A stretch of DNA of 51,758 nt from a virus, in the IMG/VR virus record IMGVR_UViG_3300030060_000545, positions 1-51,758 of that record. One strand, given 5' to 3'. The translations under genes and the position numbers were made by a program. Shown piece by piece: positions 1 through 7,877 of this stretch. Below the pieces are notes generated by a model, which was not told the DNA's origin, made no database searches, and was given only the letters and a program-made list of their open reading frames with translations. Each line of letters starts with the position of its first letter. Position 1 is the stretch's first letter.

Positions 1-54
1 GTAATCTATTTTAATACCTAAGTATTCTTTTTGACCAACTTTATCTTCAATCAC
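1..54 (-). CDS. nrdA: partial: first 18 codons of ribonucleotide reductase large subunit (repeat copy)
   Basis: The minus strand from 54 to 1 starts with GTG and encodes the same 18 residues as the start of nrdA at 51,450. The reading frame runs off the window edge. It is the 5' end of nrdA cut by the point where the circular map was opened, not a separate gene. Confidence 0.85.
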   Translation of the reverse strand, partial: MIEDKVGQKEYLGIKIDY

Positions 55-334
55 TTGTATCTCCTAAATGATATTTTTTATCTTCTAATGCTATAGCTAT
101 TATAGCATAGTGTATAATCTTTAACAAATCTAATTCAGGGTCATTACCTTCTTTCTTACCACACCTCATAGCATACTTCATAATATTACCCATACAAAAA
201 CCTTTGCCATGTCCTGCATCAATAATCATATCAGTAGCTTGATATTGTCCTTGGGCATAATGTCTTTCATATGTACCGTCTACATATCTTTTGACTTGTT
301 GTATTATATTGTCTTCGTTAAATTTATATTCCAT
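47..334 (-). CDS. DUF3310 protein, T7 gp1.7-like (left copy)
   Basis: This 95-residue protein has the DUF3310 pattern: GFCMGNIMKYAMRCGKK followed by a helix of the form DLLKIIHYAI. T7 gp1.7, in the same family, is a nucleotide kinase acting on dTMP and dGMP, so a role in making DNA precursors fits its place next to ribonucleotide reductase. I chose the second ATG (334): it has GGAAAG seven bases upstream and lies just after the TAA of the endonuclease gene. An earlier in-frame ATG (349) would overlap that gene. It differs from the right-end copy at four residues (K/Q, P/A, L/Y, K/D). The family assignment is by motif; kinase activity is inferred. Confidence 0.75.
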   Translation of the reverse strand: MEYKFNEDNIIQQVKRYVDGTYERHYAQGQYQATDMIIDAGHGKGFCMGNIMKYAMRCGKKEGNDPELDLLKIIHYAIIAIALEDKKYHLGDTSD

Positions 335-336
335 AA

Positions 337-771
337 TTATTCTTTCCATTCTTTAGGTAGTGTATGTTCAGAGAACCACCTAAAATTATTTTTTTCTGCC
401 CACTCTGCATGGCTACGTTTTGTTCCGTCTTTGCGTCTCTTTGCCTGTGGCATTGGAGAGCTAGGACTAGAAAACAAAAAGACTAACTCTTGATTAGGCT
501 TTAAACTTTTTCTAATCCAAACGTATTTATTGTACTCACTATAATCCCAAAATCTACCTTTGGCTTCTAATAAATATTCTTTACCGTCTATTATTTTTGT
601 GAAGTCAGGTTCATAGCTGTGTTCCACTATGTAAGAAATTTTATCTGAATGATGACTCCAATCTTTTAAAGAACTTTGATGTAAAGTATATTCCCATTTA
701 GAGTCATAACCTTTAGGTATATCTTTTTCTATAGGTCTAACCTTCCGTGGTTTTCGATATCCTCTTTTCAC
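337..771 (-). CDS. T7 endonuclease I-like Holliday junction resolvase
   Basis: This 144-residue protein matches phage T7 gp3 (endonuclease I, 149 aa) in length and catalytic layout: E27 in SKWEY, D56 in YEPDF, then E69 and K71 in LLEAKGRF, the PD-(D/E)XK set. The T7 enzyme cuts branched DNA and host DNA, resolving replication intermediates before packaging and releasing nucleotides for phage synthesis. The start is GTG, overlapping the preceding stop (GTGA), which implies translational coupling to the gene at 768-1031. The C-terminus is basic and aromatic, as in T7. The catalytic residues are visible; the functional transfer is by family. Confidence 0.88.
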   Translation of the reverse strand: MKRGYRKPRKVRPIEKDIPKGYDSKWEYTLHQSSLKDWSHHSDKISYIVEHSYEPDFTKIIDGKEYLLEAKGRFWDYSEYNKYVWIRKSLKPNQELVFLFSSPSSPMPQAKRRKDGTKRSHAEWAEKNNFRWFSEHTLPKEWKE

Positions 772-1031
772 ACAATATCTCTTAGTTCTATATCATTTAA
801 GTTCATCAGTTTAGATTTTTTCTTAATGTTTTGAATAAACCACCTTTCTGTAAAAGAAGATAGTTTTAAGTTCCTTTCATGATAAATATACTTTTCTAAT
901 GTAGGAAAAAAATCTTTGTAGTTTTCTTTCGTTATATCTTTAGCATCTTCTTCGGAAACTAAAGTATGTAACCATTCATACATTAACTCGTGTGCTTTCT
1001 TTTTAATTAACTTAGATTTACGTCTGTTCAT
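768..1031 (-). CDS. hypothetical protein, 87 aa
   Basis: Not recognised. The product is basic at its N-terminus (RRKSKLIKKKAHELMYEWL), mixed-charge and probably helical, without a signal peptide or membrane segment. It overlaps the genes on both sides by four bases (ATGA with the exonuclease gene, GTGA with endonuclease I), so it is translated as part of the DNA-processing operon. A role as an accessory to the nucleases is possible but is only a guess from position. Confidence 0.7.
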   Translation of the reverse strand: MNRRKSKLIKKKAHELMYEWLHTLVSEEDAKDITKENYKDFFPTLEKYIYHERNLKLSSFTERWFIQNIKKKSKLMNLNDIELRDIV

Positions 1032-1783
1032 AATGTTGCTGAATCATAGTTCTTAACTAATTTCCAATAAGTTAGTAAACTGTTAAACATTTCTTTGTGT
1101 TTTTTATGAGACTCTTTATCCCATACAAAAGGTAAAACTAAACTTGTATCAGCTCTATCTACAAAGATAGAAACTCTTGTAGGTTCATCTATGTTACAAC
1201 CTTGTGCGTATGCTGACAACTGCATACCGTGGTCGTCATAAACTAATTTAGATGCTTCTTTACCTTCTAAGTTATCTTTAGTTTTAAAGTCAATAAATAT
1301 ACCTGATTTAGAATACAAATCAATTTTACCACCATAACCTTGAGTAGCACAAAACGAGTCTTCTGCTATCCATTCTTCATCAGGGAATGTTTCATCTAAC
1401 CAAGACTTAATAACTTTGTATGGTTTAGTTTGTGCTTTACCTTGAAATCCTTTTTCTATTTGAGCATGAATTTTAGTTCCTTGTTTTGCAGCTTCTAAAC
1501 CTACTTCTTTACCTGCACTCATACATTTACTAATATAGTTAGGGTCATCATTATCTATTTCTCTAGAAGCTAATAAAGCTTGTGTAATTTTCCAATTATC
1601 TAAAGAAGGTTTAGCAGACATACCAATAATGGTAGTAACAGAAGGAACAAGACCTAAAGACCTAGCGTCTCTAAGTGTAGTGTTTCGTTCTTTACCGTTA
1701 GCACCTATAAGGGTATACATAGGTTTACCTTCATGGTCATACCAATGTCCTGCTTCTGATGTGTAATTATTTTTTGTTGTCAT
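1028..1783 (-). CDS. PD-(D/E)XK exonuclease, Cas4/RecB-like
   Basis: This 251-residue protein carries RecB/Cas4-family nuclease motifs: GGKIDLY (motif II aspartate), IDFKTK (motif III, D-x-K) and QLSAYAQG (the QxxxY motif). T7-like marine phages carry such an enzyme in the place of T7 gp6, the 5'-3' exonuclease that removes primers, degrades host DNA and aids recombination. There is no cysteine cluster for a Cas4-type Fe-S centre. The gene overlaps the preceding reading frame by 17 bases and the next by four, in one co-transcribed block with the polymerase. The family is well supported by motifs; exact polarity is unknown. Confidence 0.82.
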   Translation of the reverse strand: MTTKNNYTSEAGHWYDHEGKPMYTLIGANGKERNTTLRDARSLGLVPSVTTIIGMSAKPSLDNWKITQALLASREIDNDDPNYISKCMSAGKEVGLEAAKQGTKIHAQIEKGFQGKAQTKPYKVIKSWLDETFPDEEWIAEDSFCATQGYGGKIDLYSKSGIFIDFKTKDNLEGKEASKLVYDDHGMQLSAYAQGCNIDEPTRVSIFVDRADTSLVLPFVWDKESHKKHKEMFNSLLTYWKLVKNYDSATL

Positions 1784-2192
1784 TCTTTTTACTCTCTTTA
1801 AAAGCTTTGATTACGTCAGTTGAAAATAACTTCTGTAGATTAATTAAGAACATACGACTGGCATTGTTATCACCACCTGATACAGTCTTAAAAGTATCTA
1901 AATCATTTACAATTTTTTTCAGAGTATCTGTTTTAAAAACTAAAGTACAGTATTCATCTTTACCGATGCATAGGTTGTGAAACCAATAATCAGCTTCTGT
2001 TGCTTTGATGCCAGAGGGTTTACCCCATGACTCATATTCTATACAAATATTACCTGACTTTTGCCAAATATCTTTTTCTGATTTGACTTCAATCTTTTTA
2101 TTTGTAAGCATGTCTGCTATTTTATCTTCACGTATTGTACCATACTTTAAATCAATATCAAACTTTTTTCTATCTTTTTTAGTGGGTTTCAT
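1767..2192 (-). CDS. putative small PD-(D/E)XK-type nuclease, 141 aa
   Basis: The protein has an early acidic helix (GTIREDKIADML), a hydrophobic strand with E-x-K (KKIEVKSEKD) and a later strand (ICIEYES) followed by ADYW. This resembles a minimal restriction-endonuclease-like fold. The C-terminal tail is lysine-rich. It sits between DNA polymerase and the exonuclease, overlapping both, so a job in DNA metabolism is likely. It could instead be a non-catalytic DNA-binding relative. The start has GGAGA upstream and overlaps the last 14 bases of the polymerase gene. Confidence 0.55.
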   Translation of the reverse strand: MKPTKKDRKKFDIDLKYGTIREDKIADMLTNKKIEVKSEKDIWQKSGNICIEYESWGKPSGIKATEADYWFHNLCIGKDEYCTLVFKTDTLKKIVNDLDTFKTVSGGDNNASRMFLINLQKLFSTDVIKAFKESKKNDNKK

Positions 2193-3912
2193 TCCAACTG
2201 TCTCCTATTTTATATTCACCCGTTAGTGGGCATCTCATGTTAAAAAACTTACCTGCATCTTCTATACATTTAACTGCTAACTCTCCTACATAATCAGCTT
2301 GAGTTTCTTTTACCTCAATCTGCCATTCGTCATGGATATTAGCAACAAACTTATAGTCTATTGCATTTAGCTTTAATAAATTATCTAATAGTATTAAAGC
2401 TTTTTTCATTACGATTGCACCACCACCCTGTAATAAAGTATTCAGAGCTGAATGCTGATGTCTTAAAATTATTTTACGACCGTCTAATCCTTTGAGATAA
2501 CCCTTTGACGATGCTCTTTCAACTCTATTTGTAAGAGCTTTAAATGATGGGTTACTATCAAAAAACTGTTCTCTAAGTTGCTTACCTGCTCTTGAACTTC
2601 CTCCAATGATGCTTCCAAGTTTAGCATTTCCTGCTCCGTACATGAGGGCATAGATGAAAGTTTTAGCCTGATTTCTTGATTTAAGTTTTGCAAGTTGTTG
2701 ATTAGTTGTGTGTATGTCTCCGTGGAGAATTGCATTTGTGTATTCATCATCATCCATATAATGTGCTAACATTCGTAGTTCTAAACTACTAGCGTCAACA
2801 CCTACTAATTTATTACCATTATCTACTATCCAACAACTTCTACACTCAGCACCATAAGGACTATTAACACTTGGAACTTGTGCCATGTTAGGATTTCTAT
2901 GAGCCATTCTTCCTGTAATAGCTCCTGTAGAAATAACTGCTCCATGTACTCGTTCATCAGTACCTACTGCTTCAATCCAAGAATGTATTTGAGCAATTCT
3001 TTTTTGATACAGTAAGAAGTCTGCTATAAGTTTAGCTTCATAGATATGTGTTATATCTTTTAAAGTACCTTCGTCAACTTTGGGTTGACCTGTAGGTGTA
3101 AATTCTCTTGGCTTCCAACCAAAATCTTGTAAGTATTCTCCAATCTGTTTACGAGAGCCTAAATTAAACTCTTGTAAGCGTTGTCTCATGAATGGTTTAA
3201 ATGGTCTTACCCCATTCATTATATCAGAATATTCTTGATTGGTCAATCCCTGTTTGGACAATTCTCCATTTTTTTTCTTACGAGGTATAACTTCTTTCTC
3301 GTCAACCCATTTAGGTTTAAAAGTTTTATGTACTTCATCTACAGTTTCTTGTAATAATCTACCTAATTTACTCATAAGCATAGTAGCTTCTTTCATATCA
3401 AATAGAAAACCATTACGTCTTTGTTGACCTAATATGTTTGTTATGTCGTGCTCAATCCTAATACATTCTTTAGAAAAACCTGCTGATTGAGTTTGTAAAA
3501 AATGATATAGTTTTTTATTCAGCGTTACATCTGTAATACAATACTTTAACATATCATCTGTAAAGTCTTCCCATTCAGGAGATTGAGCTTTGTGAAATCC
3601 AAGCCGATATCCCCAAGACTCCAAGCCATGTCCACCTTCACGACTAGGTTTAAATAATCTAGATAAAACTAAAGTATCTACAACTTTATTTATATCATAT
3701 AAATCTATTCCTTTTAGTTTTTTAATAACTGGAATATCAAACTCAATGATATTGTGACCAATAAGTTTATCAGCTTTCTGTAAAAACTTTATGCCTTCGT
3801 CTATTTGTTTGTTATCAAACGCATGAACACAATCCTTTTCATCTATTGCAACAATACAATGAATTTTACTAGCGTCTAGTCCGTCTGTTTCTATGTCAAA
3901 AACTAAATCCAT
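2179..3912 (-). CDS. DNA polymerase, family A, with 3'-5' exonuclease
   Basis: This 577-residue replicative polymerase is shorter than T7 gp5 (704 aa). Exonuclease motifs are D6/E8 (FDIETDG), D59 (IGHNIIEFD) and D128 (YCITD). Polymerase motifs are A (VDASSLELR, D373), B (R413, K417, Y421 in RNQAKTFIYALMYG) and C (HDE, 527-529). The position equivalent to E. coli Pol I residue 762 is tyrosine (Y421), the state usually linked with virulent phages and one that lowers discrimination against dideoxynucleotides. No DnaJ or other fused domain is seen. The SD is AGGAGA, 12 bases after the helicase gene. Host thioredoxin use, as in T7, cannot be judged. Confidence 0.96.
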   Translation of the reverse strand: MDLVFDIETDGLDASKIHCIVAIDEKDCVHAFDNKQIDEGIKFLQKADKLIGHNIIEFDIPVIKKLKGIDLYDINKVVDTLVLSRLFKPSREGGHGLESWGYRLGFHKAQSPEWEDFTDDMLKYCITDVTLNKKLYHFLQTQSAGFSKECIRIEHDITNILGQQRRNGFLFDMKEATMLMSKLGRLLQETVDEVHKTFKPKWVDEKEVIPRKKKNGELSKQGLTNQEYSDIMNGVRPFKPFMRQRLQEFNLGSRKQIGEYLQDFGWKPREFTPTGQPKVDEGTLKDITHIYEAKLIADFLLYQKRIAQIHSWIEAVGTDERVHGAVISTGAITGRMAHRNPNMAQVPSVNSPYGAECRSCWIVDNGNKLVGVDASSLELRMLAHYMDDDEYTNAILHGDIHTTNQQLAKLKSRNQAKTFIYALMYGAGNAKLGSIIGGSSRAGKQLREQFFDSNPSFKALTNRVERASSKGYLKGLDGRKIILRHQHSALNTLLQGGGAIVMKKALILLDNLLKLNAIDYKFVANIHDEWQIEVKETQADYVGELAVKCIEDAGKFFNMRCPLTGEYKIGDSWNETH

Positions 3913-3924
3913 AATGTCTCCTAA

Positions 3925-5595
3925 TTAAAATGGAACACTCAAATCTTCTTTACTACTATTTAGTAATTCATTGTCAGAGTATTCTGATAGTCTGCCCGTA
4001 TCTTTATCATAAACTAAAGCAGTAGCCATACCAACATCACCTGTATATCTGGACTTTAAAACTCTAAGTCTTGTAGTCCTAGACTCTAACTCATCTTCTG
4101 ACTGTTGGTCACGCTCTAAAGCTATAACACAATCAGATAACTGTGCGATAGCATTTGAACCTCTAAGGTGAGATAGACTTACGCTAACTCCGTTTTCATG
4201 TCCTTTGTCTCCCTGCACTCTACGTAAGTGAGACACTAATATAACTCCTGCTCCTGTTTCTTCAACTAAACTACGCAGTCTAGTCATAATGTTATCAATA
4301 GCTCTGCGTTCATCACCTTCTGTAACTGAGCTAACTAACATATGTAAGTGGTCAACTACAACCCATTTGCAATCACAACCTACAATAAGATATCTAAGTT
4401 TAGAAAAGATATCATCTAAATCATTTGTACCAAAATGTGCATGTAGGAATACTCTATCATTACTAAATATTTTGTCAAACATTTTCATCAAAGTATCTTC
4501 ATCATATGTATCTCTAACGCTATCTATGTATAGTCTAGCATTAGCTTCGATAGACATGATACCGTCTACTGTGCGTCTCCAGTCTTCTTCTAGTGCAATG
4601 ATACCTACATTGTCCTCAGTATGATTAACAAGCCAATGTTCAATCTCTCTAGTAATAGAAGACTTACCAAGTCCTGTACCACCAGTAAGAGTTATCAACT
4701 CTCCTTGTCTCATACCAATAAGTTTTTTGTTAAGACCTTCCCAAGGATAAGGTACACTAGCTTTCTTATCTCGTTTGAGAAACTCTTTTTGTTTTTCTGA
4801 AACTCGTATGATACCACTAGGGGTAAAGACTTGAGCATCCCACCATGCCCTAGTAAATGCTTCGTAGTTCTTGCTACGTAACATATCATTAGGGTCTTTG
4901 AAACCTTCTGGTAGAGTAACTATCTTACACTTGTTTGGTTTGATAATCTTAGCTACTTCTTGTGCGTATTCCTGACCTGCTTGGTCTTTGTCAAAACAAA
5001 GCACTACATTATTAAAACTTTCTACGTACTCTAAACTTTCTTTGATATCTTTTACTGCTGATTGAGCACCACGTTTAATTGATACAACTGCCCACTTGCT
5101 ACCAAGTAATTCGTATGCAGCCATAGCATCACACTCACCTTCTACAATAGTAAGATACTTGCCACCTTCTTTGAATAAGTGTTGTCCAAATAATCCTGTG
5201 CCTTCAAAGTTGCCTTCTGTTGAAAATCTTTTATCTTTTACATATCTAATTTTGTGTGCAGTTAATTCATTGTTGTTGTAGTAAGGGTATAGATGTTGAG
5301 ATAGCTCTCCATTGGCATCATATACAACCTTTACACCATACTTCTTAGCAGTATCTGCAGATATATTTCTATCTGTAAGTGAAGCAAACATACCACCATG
5401 AGATAAGTTTGCAGGTGTTGATTGAGGTTTTGGTTTGTGTTCCACCGAGCGTACTCCTATATTATTTTTGTTAGGTAAAAATTCTCCACAACTAAAACAC
5501 TTTGTAGAGCCGTCTTCATTTAAAGACAATGCGTCTGAGCTACCACAAGTATTACAAGGTAGATGAAATTTTACAAACTTATTATTATCATTCAT
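3925..5595 (-). CDS. DNA primase-helicase, T7 gp4-like
   Basis: This 556-residue bifunctional enzyme is close in length to T7 gp4 (566 aa). A zinc-binding primase domain is shown by C14, C17, C33 and C36. The TOPRIM fold has E152 (VEGECDA) and D202/D204 (CFDKDQAG). The RecA-like helicase has Walker A GGTGLGKS (305-312), Walker B VVVDHLHM (D415), then VILVSHLRR and SHLRGSNAIAQ with sensor and arginine-finger residues. It unwinds DNA at the fork and makes RNA primers for the polymerase encoded next. There is no good ribosome site upstream, and a terminator hairpin separates it from the SSB pair, so it is probably made at a lower level than SSB. Confidence 0.95.
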   Translation of the reverse strand: MNDNNKFVKFHLPCNTCGSSDALSLNEDGSTKCFSCGEFLPNKNNIGVRSVEHKPKPQSTPANLSHGGMFASLTDRNISADTAKKYGVKVVYDANGELSQHLYPYYNNNELTAHKIRYVKDKRFSTEGNFEGTGLFGQHLFKEGGKYLTIVEGECDAMAAYELLGSKWAVVSIKRGAQSAVKDIKESLEYVESFNNVVLCFDKDQAGQEYAQEVAKIIKPNKCKIVTLPEGFKDPNDMLRSKNYEAFTRAWWDAQVFTPSGIIRVSEKQKEFLKRDKKASVPYPWEGLNKKLIGMRQGELITLTGGTGLGKSSITREIEHWLVNHTEDNVGIIALEEDWRRTVDGIMSIEANARLYIDSVRDTYDEDTLMKMFDKIFSNDRVFLHAHFGTNDLDDIFSKLRYLIVGCDCKWVVVDHLHMLVSSVTEGDERRAIDNIMTRLRSLVEETGAGVILVSHLRRVQGDKGHENGVSVSLSHLRGSNAIAQLSDCVIALERDQQSEDELESRTTRLRVLKSRYTGDVGMATALVYDKDTGRLSEYSDNELLNSSKEDLSVPF

Positions 5596-5606
5596 ATATG
5601 TTATCC

Positions 5607-5647
5607 ATAAAAAAAGCTAGACATCTTGCACAGAAATGCCTAGCTTT
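5607..5647 (-). terminator. rho-independent terminator/attenuator between SSB genes and primase-helicase
   Basis: Read on the minus strand there is a stem AAAGCTAG/CTAGCTTT (5640-5647 with 5613-5620), extended by CAT/ATG after one mismatch. A run of seven T follows immediately (complement of 5609-5615). It lies 17 bases after the stop of the gene at 5664 and before the helicase start at 5595. It should end part of the strongly promoted SSB transcript and let the rest read through to the replication genes. Confidence 0.75.
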
Positions 5648-5663
5648 AAAGTATTGGAACAAT

Positions 5664-5927
5664 CTAATTATCTTCTGTGCTTACTTCATCAGATTGTTGA
5701 GGTGCGTCAACATTGTATAGTTCTACAATTCTATTTGAAAAGAAATTAATACCTGCTTGTAACTCTTCCAAGTCTAAAACAATATTAGCTTTCTTTTGAT
5801 TTAGTCTTTGTAGTCTTCCAAAAATTTGTTGACCTTCTTCTGGTAAATCCTCTATAAACACTTGTACATCATCTATAGTGATGAATGGTTTGTTAGAGTC
5901 TAATACTTCTGTTTCTTGTTCAGCCAC
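5664..5927 (-). CDS. hypothetical protein, 87 aa, SSB-coupled
   Basis: Not recognised. I chose a GTG start at 5927 because GAGGAG lies seven bases upstream and it follows directly on the SSB stop; an upstream ATG in the same frame (5999) would be buried inside the SSB gene. The product is acidic and largely helical, with a probable coiled coil (LQRLNQKKANIVLDLEELQ). It shares the SSB promoter and lies before the terminator, so it should be made in similar amounts. A replication accessory or SSB partner is plausible from position only. Confidence 0.65.
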   Translation of the reverse strand: MAEQETEVLDSNKPFITIDDVQVFIEDLPEEGQQIFGRLQRLNQKKANIVLDLEELQAGINFFSNRIVELYNVDAPQQSDEVSTEDN

Positions 5928-5928
5928 G

Positions 5929-6381
5929 TTAAAACTCCTCTCCGTCTCCAAATGGGTCAATCTCTGAACCGTCTGCTGACGTAACTTGAACAAGGTCAAG
6001 TACTTGCATGGCTTTAAAATCTAAGCCTTTACCTGTTTTACCTTGCCAGTTCCAGTCATACTCGTTATACTGTACTCGTACTGTAGAACCGTTACCTATC
6101 ATGTCGTCAATGAGTTCCTTGTTAGCATTGTAAAGCTTGGGTGCTTTACGTACCATACCGTTTGGTCCATTAACTTTTCTTTTTATAGTGATAGCTTTAC
6201 CTACAGGTACAGGATTACCACTTGAGTCTTTAACTGTTAAGTCTTTAACTCTGTGACCTGACGATTGAAACTCAGATGCAGTCTCCTCGTCAACTACTAA
6301 GTCTACTGAATAGACTGGCTCGAATGTAGTGTTGGGTGTGGTCACACTTGCCCAATACGCTTTTCCTTCTACTAATGCCAT
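5929..6381 (-). CDS. single-stranded DNA-binding protein, T7 gp2.5-like
   Basis: This 150-residue protein has the T7 gp2.5 layout: a beta-rich OB-fold body (GKAYWASVTTPNTTFEPVYS near the start; STVRVQYNEYDW late) and a short acidic tail ending in an aromatic residue (DPFGDGEEF). In T7 such a tail contacts the polymerase and the helicase. It protects single-stranded DNA and promotes annealing. It has GGAG upstream of the ATG and is the first gene after a perfect sigma-70 promoter at 6448-6420, consistent with high expression. The tail and the gene context support the call; overall sequence similarity cannot be measured here. Confidence 0.82.
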   Translation of the reverse strand: MALVEGKAYWASVTTPNTTFEPVYSVDLVVDEETASEFQSSGHRVKDLTVKDSSGNPVPVGKAITIKRKVNGPNGMVRKAPKLYNANKELIDDMIGNGSTVRVQYNEYDWNWQGKTGKGLDFKAMQVLDLVQVTSADGSEIDPFGDGEEF

Positions 6382-6419
6382 ATGTTTTCTCCTATTTGGC
6401 TTGATTGTTGATGTGATGC

Positions 6420-6448
6420 ATTATACTCCCTTCTTCGTTTATTGTCAA
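6420..6448 (-). promoter_or_regulatory. consensus sigma-70 promoter for SSB and replication genes
   Basis: On the minus strand: TTGACA (6448-6443), a 17-base spacer, TATAAT (6425-6420). Both hexamers are perfect. Transcription should begin near 6413, giving a leader of about 30 bases with GGAG before the SSB start. The -35 box overlaps the last codons of the gene at 6445-6636. It implies use of host RNA polymerase for replication genes. Confidence 0.9.
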
Positions 6449-6636
6449 GCAATTTTTTTCAGAAAGTTTATAATACCTGATTGTTCAGAAGAGTCTACAT
6501 GAATAATAAACTGTTTACTTTCTTCATCATACTCGTTCATGTAACAGTCTTCATTCTCGTACATGGTTTGCCCATGCTCTAAACAAAAATTATCCCATTC
6601 ATTAAACTGAGATTGTGTTAAAATAAATTGTTGCAT
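6445..6636 (-). CDS. hypothetical protein, 63 aa
   Basis: Not recognised. A small acidic protein rich in Q, E and aromatic residues (FNEWDNFCLEHGQTMY), with no membrane segment. It starts close behind the stop of the TonB-like gene and its 3' end overlaps the -35 box of the SSB promoter. It is probably the last gene of the early block. Confidence 0.6.
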   Translation of the reverse strand: MQQFILTQSQFNEWDNFCLEHGQTMYENEDCYMNEYDEESKQFIIHVDSSEQSGIINFLKKIA

Positions 6637-6637
6637 A

Positions 6638-7357
6638 TCATTGTGCTCCTAATAATTTAATACGAACAGAACAGTTATTAGCTGTACCTGATGCTAAAAA
6701 AGAATTTAAATAAGATTGTATTCCTCTTTTAACTTTATTAGGTACATAACTGTCATAACTTATATTGATTATGTTAGCATCTTTTACATCATAAAAGACT
6801 GTAAAAGAATAGTCTCTTCTCAAATAAATATCTTCAATAAAAGGTAAAAGATTTTTATTTGGAGTAGGGCAAGAAGCAGTAGTTATCTTTACTGTTGGTA
6901 CTTCGACAGGCATTTCGGGTACGACAGGAGCTTCTACAACTTCTTGCTCTGTTAGAGTTTGAGGTGGGGTTTCCTCATTCTCTTTAGTTATTGAAGGAGC
7001 AGGAGTGCTTTGCAAGTCCTGTGTTCGGTCTTCTTCTATAACTAATTCTTTTTCAACTCTTTGTGATTGAGAGTCAAAAAACATTTTATAAAAAGACTCA
7101 GCAGAGTTTTGAGTATATTTTAAATCCTCTCTAAGTTCTTCTAATTGTATTGAAATGTATTCAATTTGATTGTTATTGTTACTAATATCTTTAATATTTT
7201 TATCAAGATAATTTGATATAATTATTAAATCATTATTTAATTTATTAATTTTTTCAAATTGTTCATTTTGATATTGTTTCTCTTCTACAATAGTATTCAC
7301 AAACCAACCAAAAAATATTAAATAAGCTCCAATGTATATGTAATCTTTTCTTTTCAT
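6638..7357 (-). CDS. TonB/TolA-like membrane-anchored protein, 239 aa
   Basis: Four regions are visible: a basic N-terminus with one membrane helix (about residues 6-24, YIYIGAYLIFFGWFVNTIV), a long charged helical or coiled-coil stretch (25-100), a Pro/Glu/Val-rich spacer (about 118-166) and a compact C-terminal domain (167-239). The last resembles the TonB/TolA C-terminal fold: a strand-turn-strand YSFTVFYDVKDANIINIS, then a helix and a final strand VRIKL, with C163 and C229 that could pair. This is the topology of TonB: anchored inside, spanning the periplasm. It might interfere with TonB/Tol transport or exclude other phages. The architecture is seen; the function is inference. It has its own promoter at 7446-7418. 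Confidence 0.5.
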   Translation of the reverse strand: MKRKDYIYIGAYLIFFGWFVNTIVEEKQYQNEQFEKINKLNNDLIIISNYLDKNIKDISNNNNQIEYISIQLEELREDLKYTQNSAESFYKMFFDSQSQRVEKELVIEEDRTQDLQSTPAPSITKENEETPPQTLTEQEVVEAPVVPEMPVEVPTVKITTASCPTPNKNLLPFIEDIYLRRDYSFTVFYDVKDANIINISYDSYVPNKVKRGIQSYLNSFLASGTANNCSVRIKLLGAQ

Positions 7358-7530
7358 TGTTGTGTCCTCTTTTTAATTCTTTTGAGTTTACCTCTCCAGT
7401 TTCTTTTCCAAACCTCTATTGTACCATTTTGAAAGTGTACTGTCAAGACTCCTTTGTTTCCATGTAGTGCAGTTATAGTATCTCTTTTCTGTTGCTCTGC
7501 ATACATTTCATGTACGTCATACTCTGTCAT
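7354..7530 (-). CDS. hypothetical basic protein, 58 aa
   Basis: A small gene joined to both neighbours: its ATG overlaps the upstream stop (TAATG) and its TGA overlaps the ATG of the TonB-like gene (ATGA). The product has an acidic N-terminal helix, a beta-like middle (GVLTVHFQNGTIEVWK) and a very basic end (RNWRGKLKRIKKR). No family is recognised. Perfect stop/start coupling on both sides supports it as a real gene. Confidence 0.65.
   Translation of the reverse strand: MTEYDVHEMYAEQQKRDTITALHGNKGVLTVHFQNGTIEVWKRNWRGKLKRIKKRTQQ
7418..7446 (-). promoter_or_regulatory. sigma-70 promoter for the TonB-like gene
   Basis: On the minus strand: TTGACA (7446-7441), 17 bases, TACAAT (7423-7418), one mismatch from consensus. 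It lies inside the 58-aa gene and points at the TonB-like gene that starts at 7357. Confidence 0.65.
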
Positions 7531-7877
7531 TATTCTTCTTTTTGTTTAACTGAGTATAATAATGGTCGCATATCAGTTACGACTTCTGACATATAGTCTA
7601 ATACTTCTTCTTCTGTTGGGTGAGAATAACAATCTAAAGTAATAGTTATTTCCCAAGGTTCTTGTACACCATGCCACTCATTAACTCTATGAAAGTAAAA
7701 CTTTCTATGTTCATCAATAAGTTCATCATTCCCCTCAAAACCGTCAAAGTCTCCAAAAAATTCTGTAGGTTTTAATACTCTTTCAAAGTCATCTGCAGAA
7801 CCATAAGTAAAATGTACAGTTTTGTTTTCTCTAATAGCTTTTATAACATCTAGTGTTGCTTGTGATATATTAATCAT
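7530..7877 (-). CDS. hypothetical acidic protein, 115 aa
   Basis: Not recognised. It is acidic and rich in aromatic residues (PTEFFGDFDGFEGNDELIDEH, KFYFHRVNEWHG), with a predicted N-terminal helix and mixed alpha/beta body, and no signal or membrane segment. Its ATG overlaps the stop of the 51-aa gene upstream (ATGA). It is one of a run of small early genes; small acidic early phage proteins often bind host enzymes, but nothing here shows a target. Confidence 0.65.
   Translation of the reverse strand: MINISQATLDVIKAIRENKTVHFTYGSADDFERVLKPTEFFGDFDGFEGNDELIDEHRKFYFHRVNEWHGVQEPWEITITLDCYSHPTEEEVLDYMSEVVTDMRPLLYSVKQKEE

Larger units (their letters stand above)
1..362. repeat. left copy of non-identical terminal repeat
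   Basis: These bases align without gaps to 51,397-51,758. I count 15 mismatches in 362 positions (for example 74, 76, 83, 89, 110, 131, 132, 139, 188, 194, 212, 266, 292, 293, 317). The copy holds the first codons of nrdA, a whole DUF3310 gene and the last codons of the endonuclease gene. A physical terminal repeat of one phage particle should be identical. The differences suggest that a circular assembly was closed across two strain variants, so these need not be the true packaged ends. Confidence 0.9.

Noticed and set aside
2484-2753. 89-codon minus-strand frame within the DNA polymerase gene
   Set aside because: It is out of frame with the polymerase, whose motifs B and C cover the same bases; it has no ribosome site of note.
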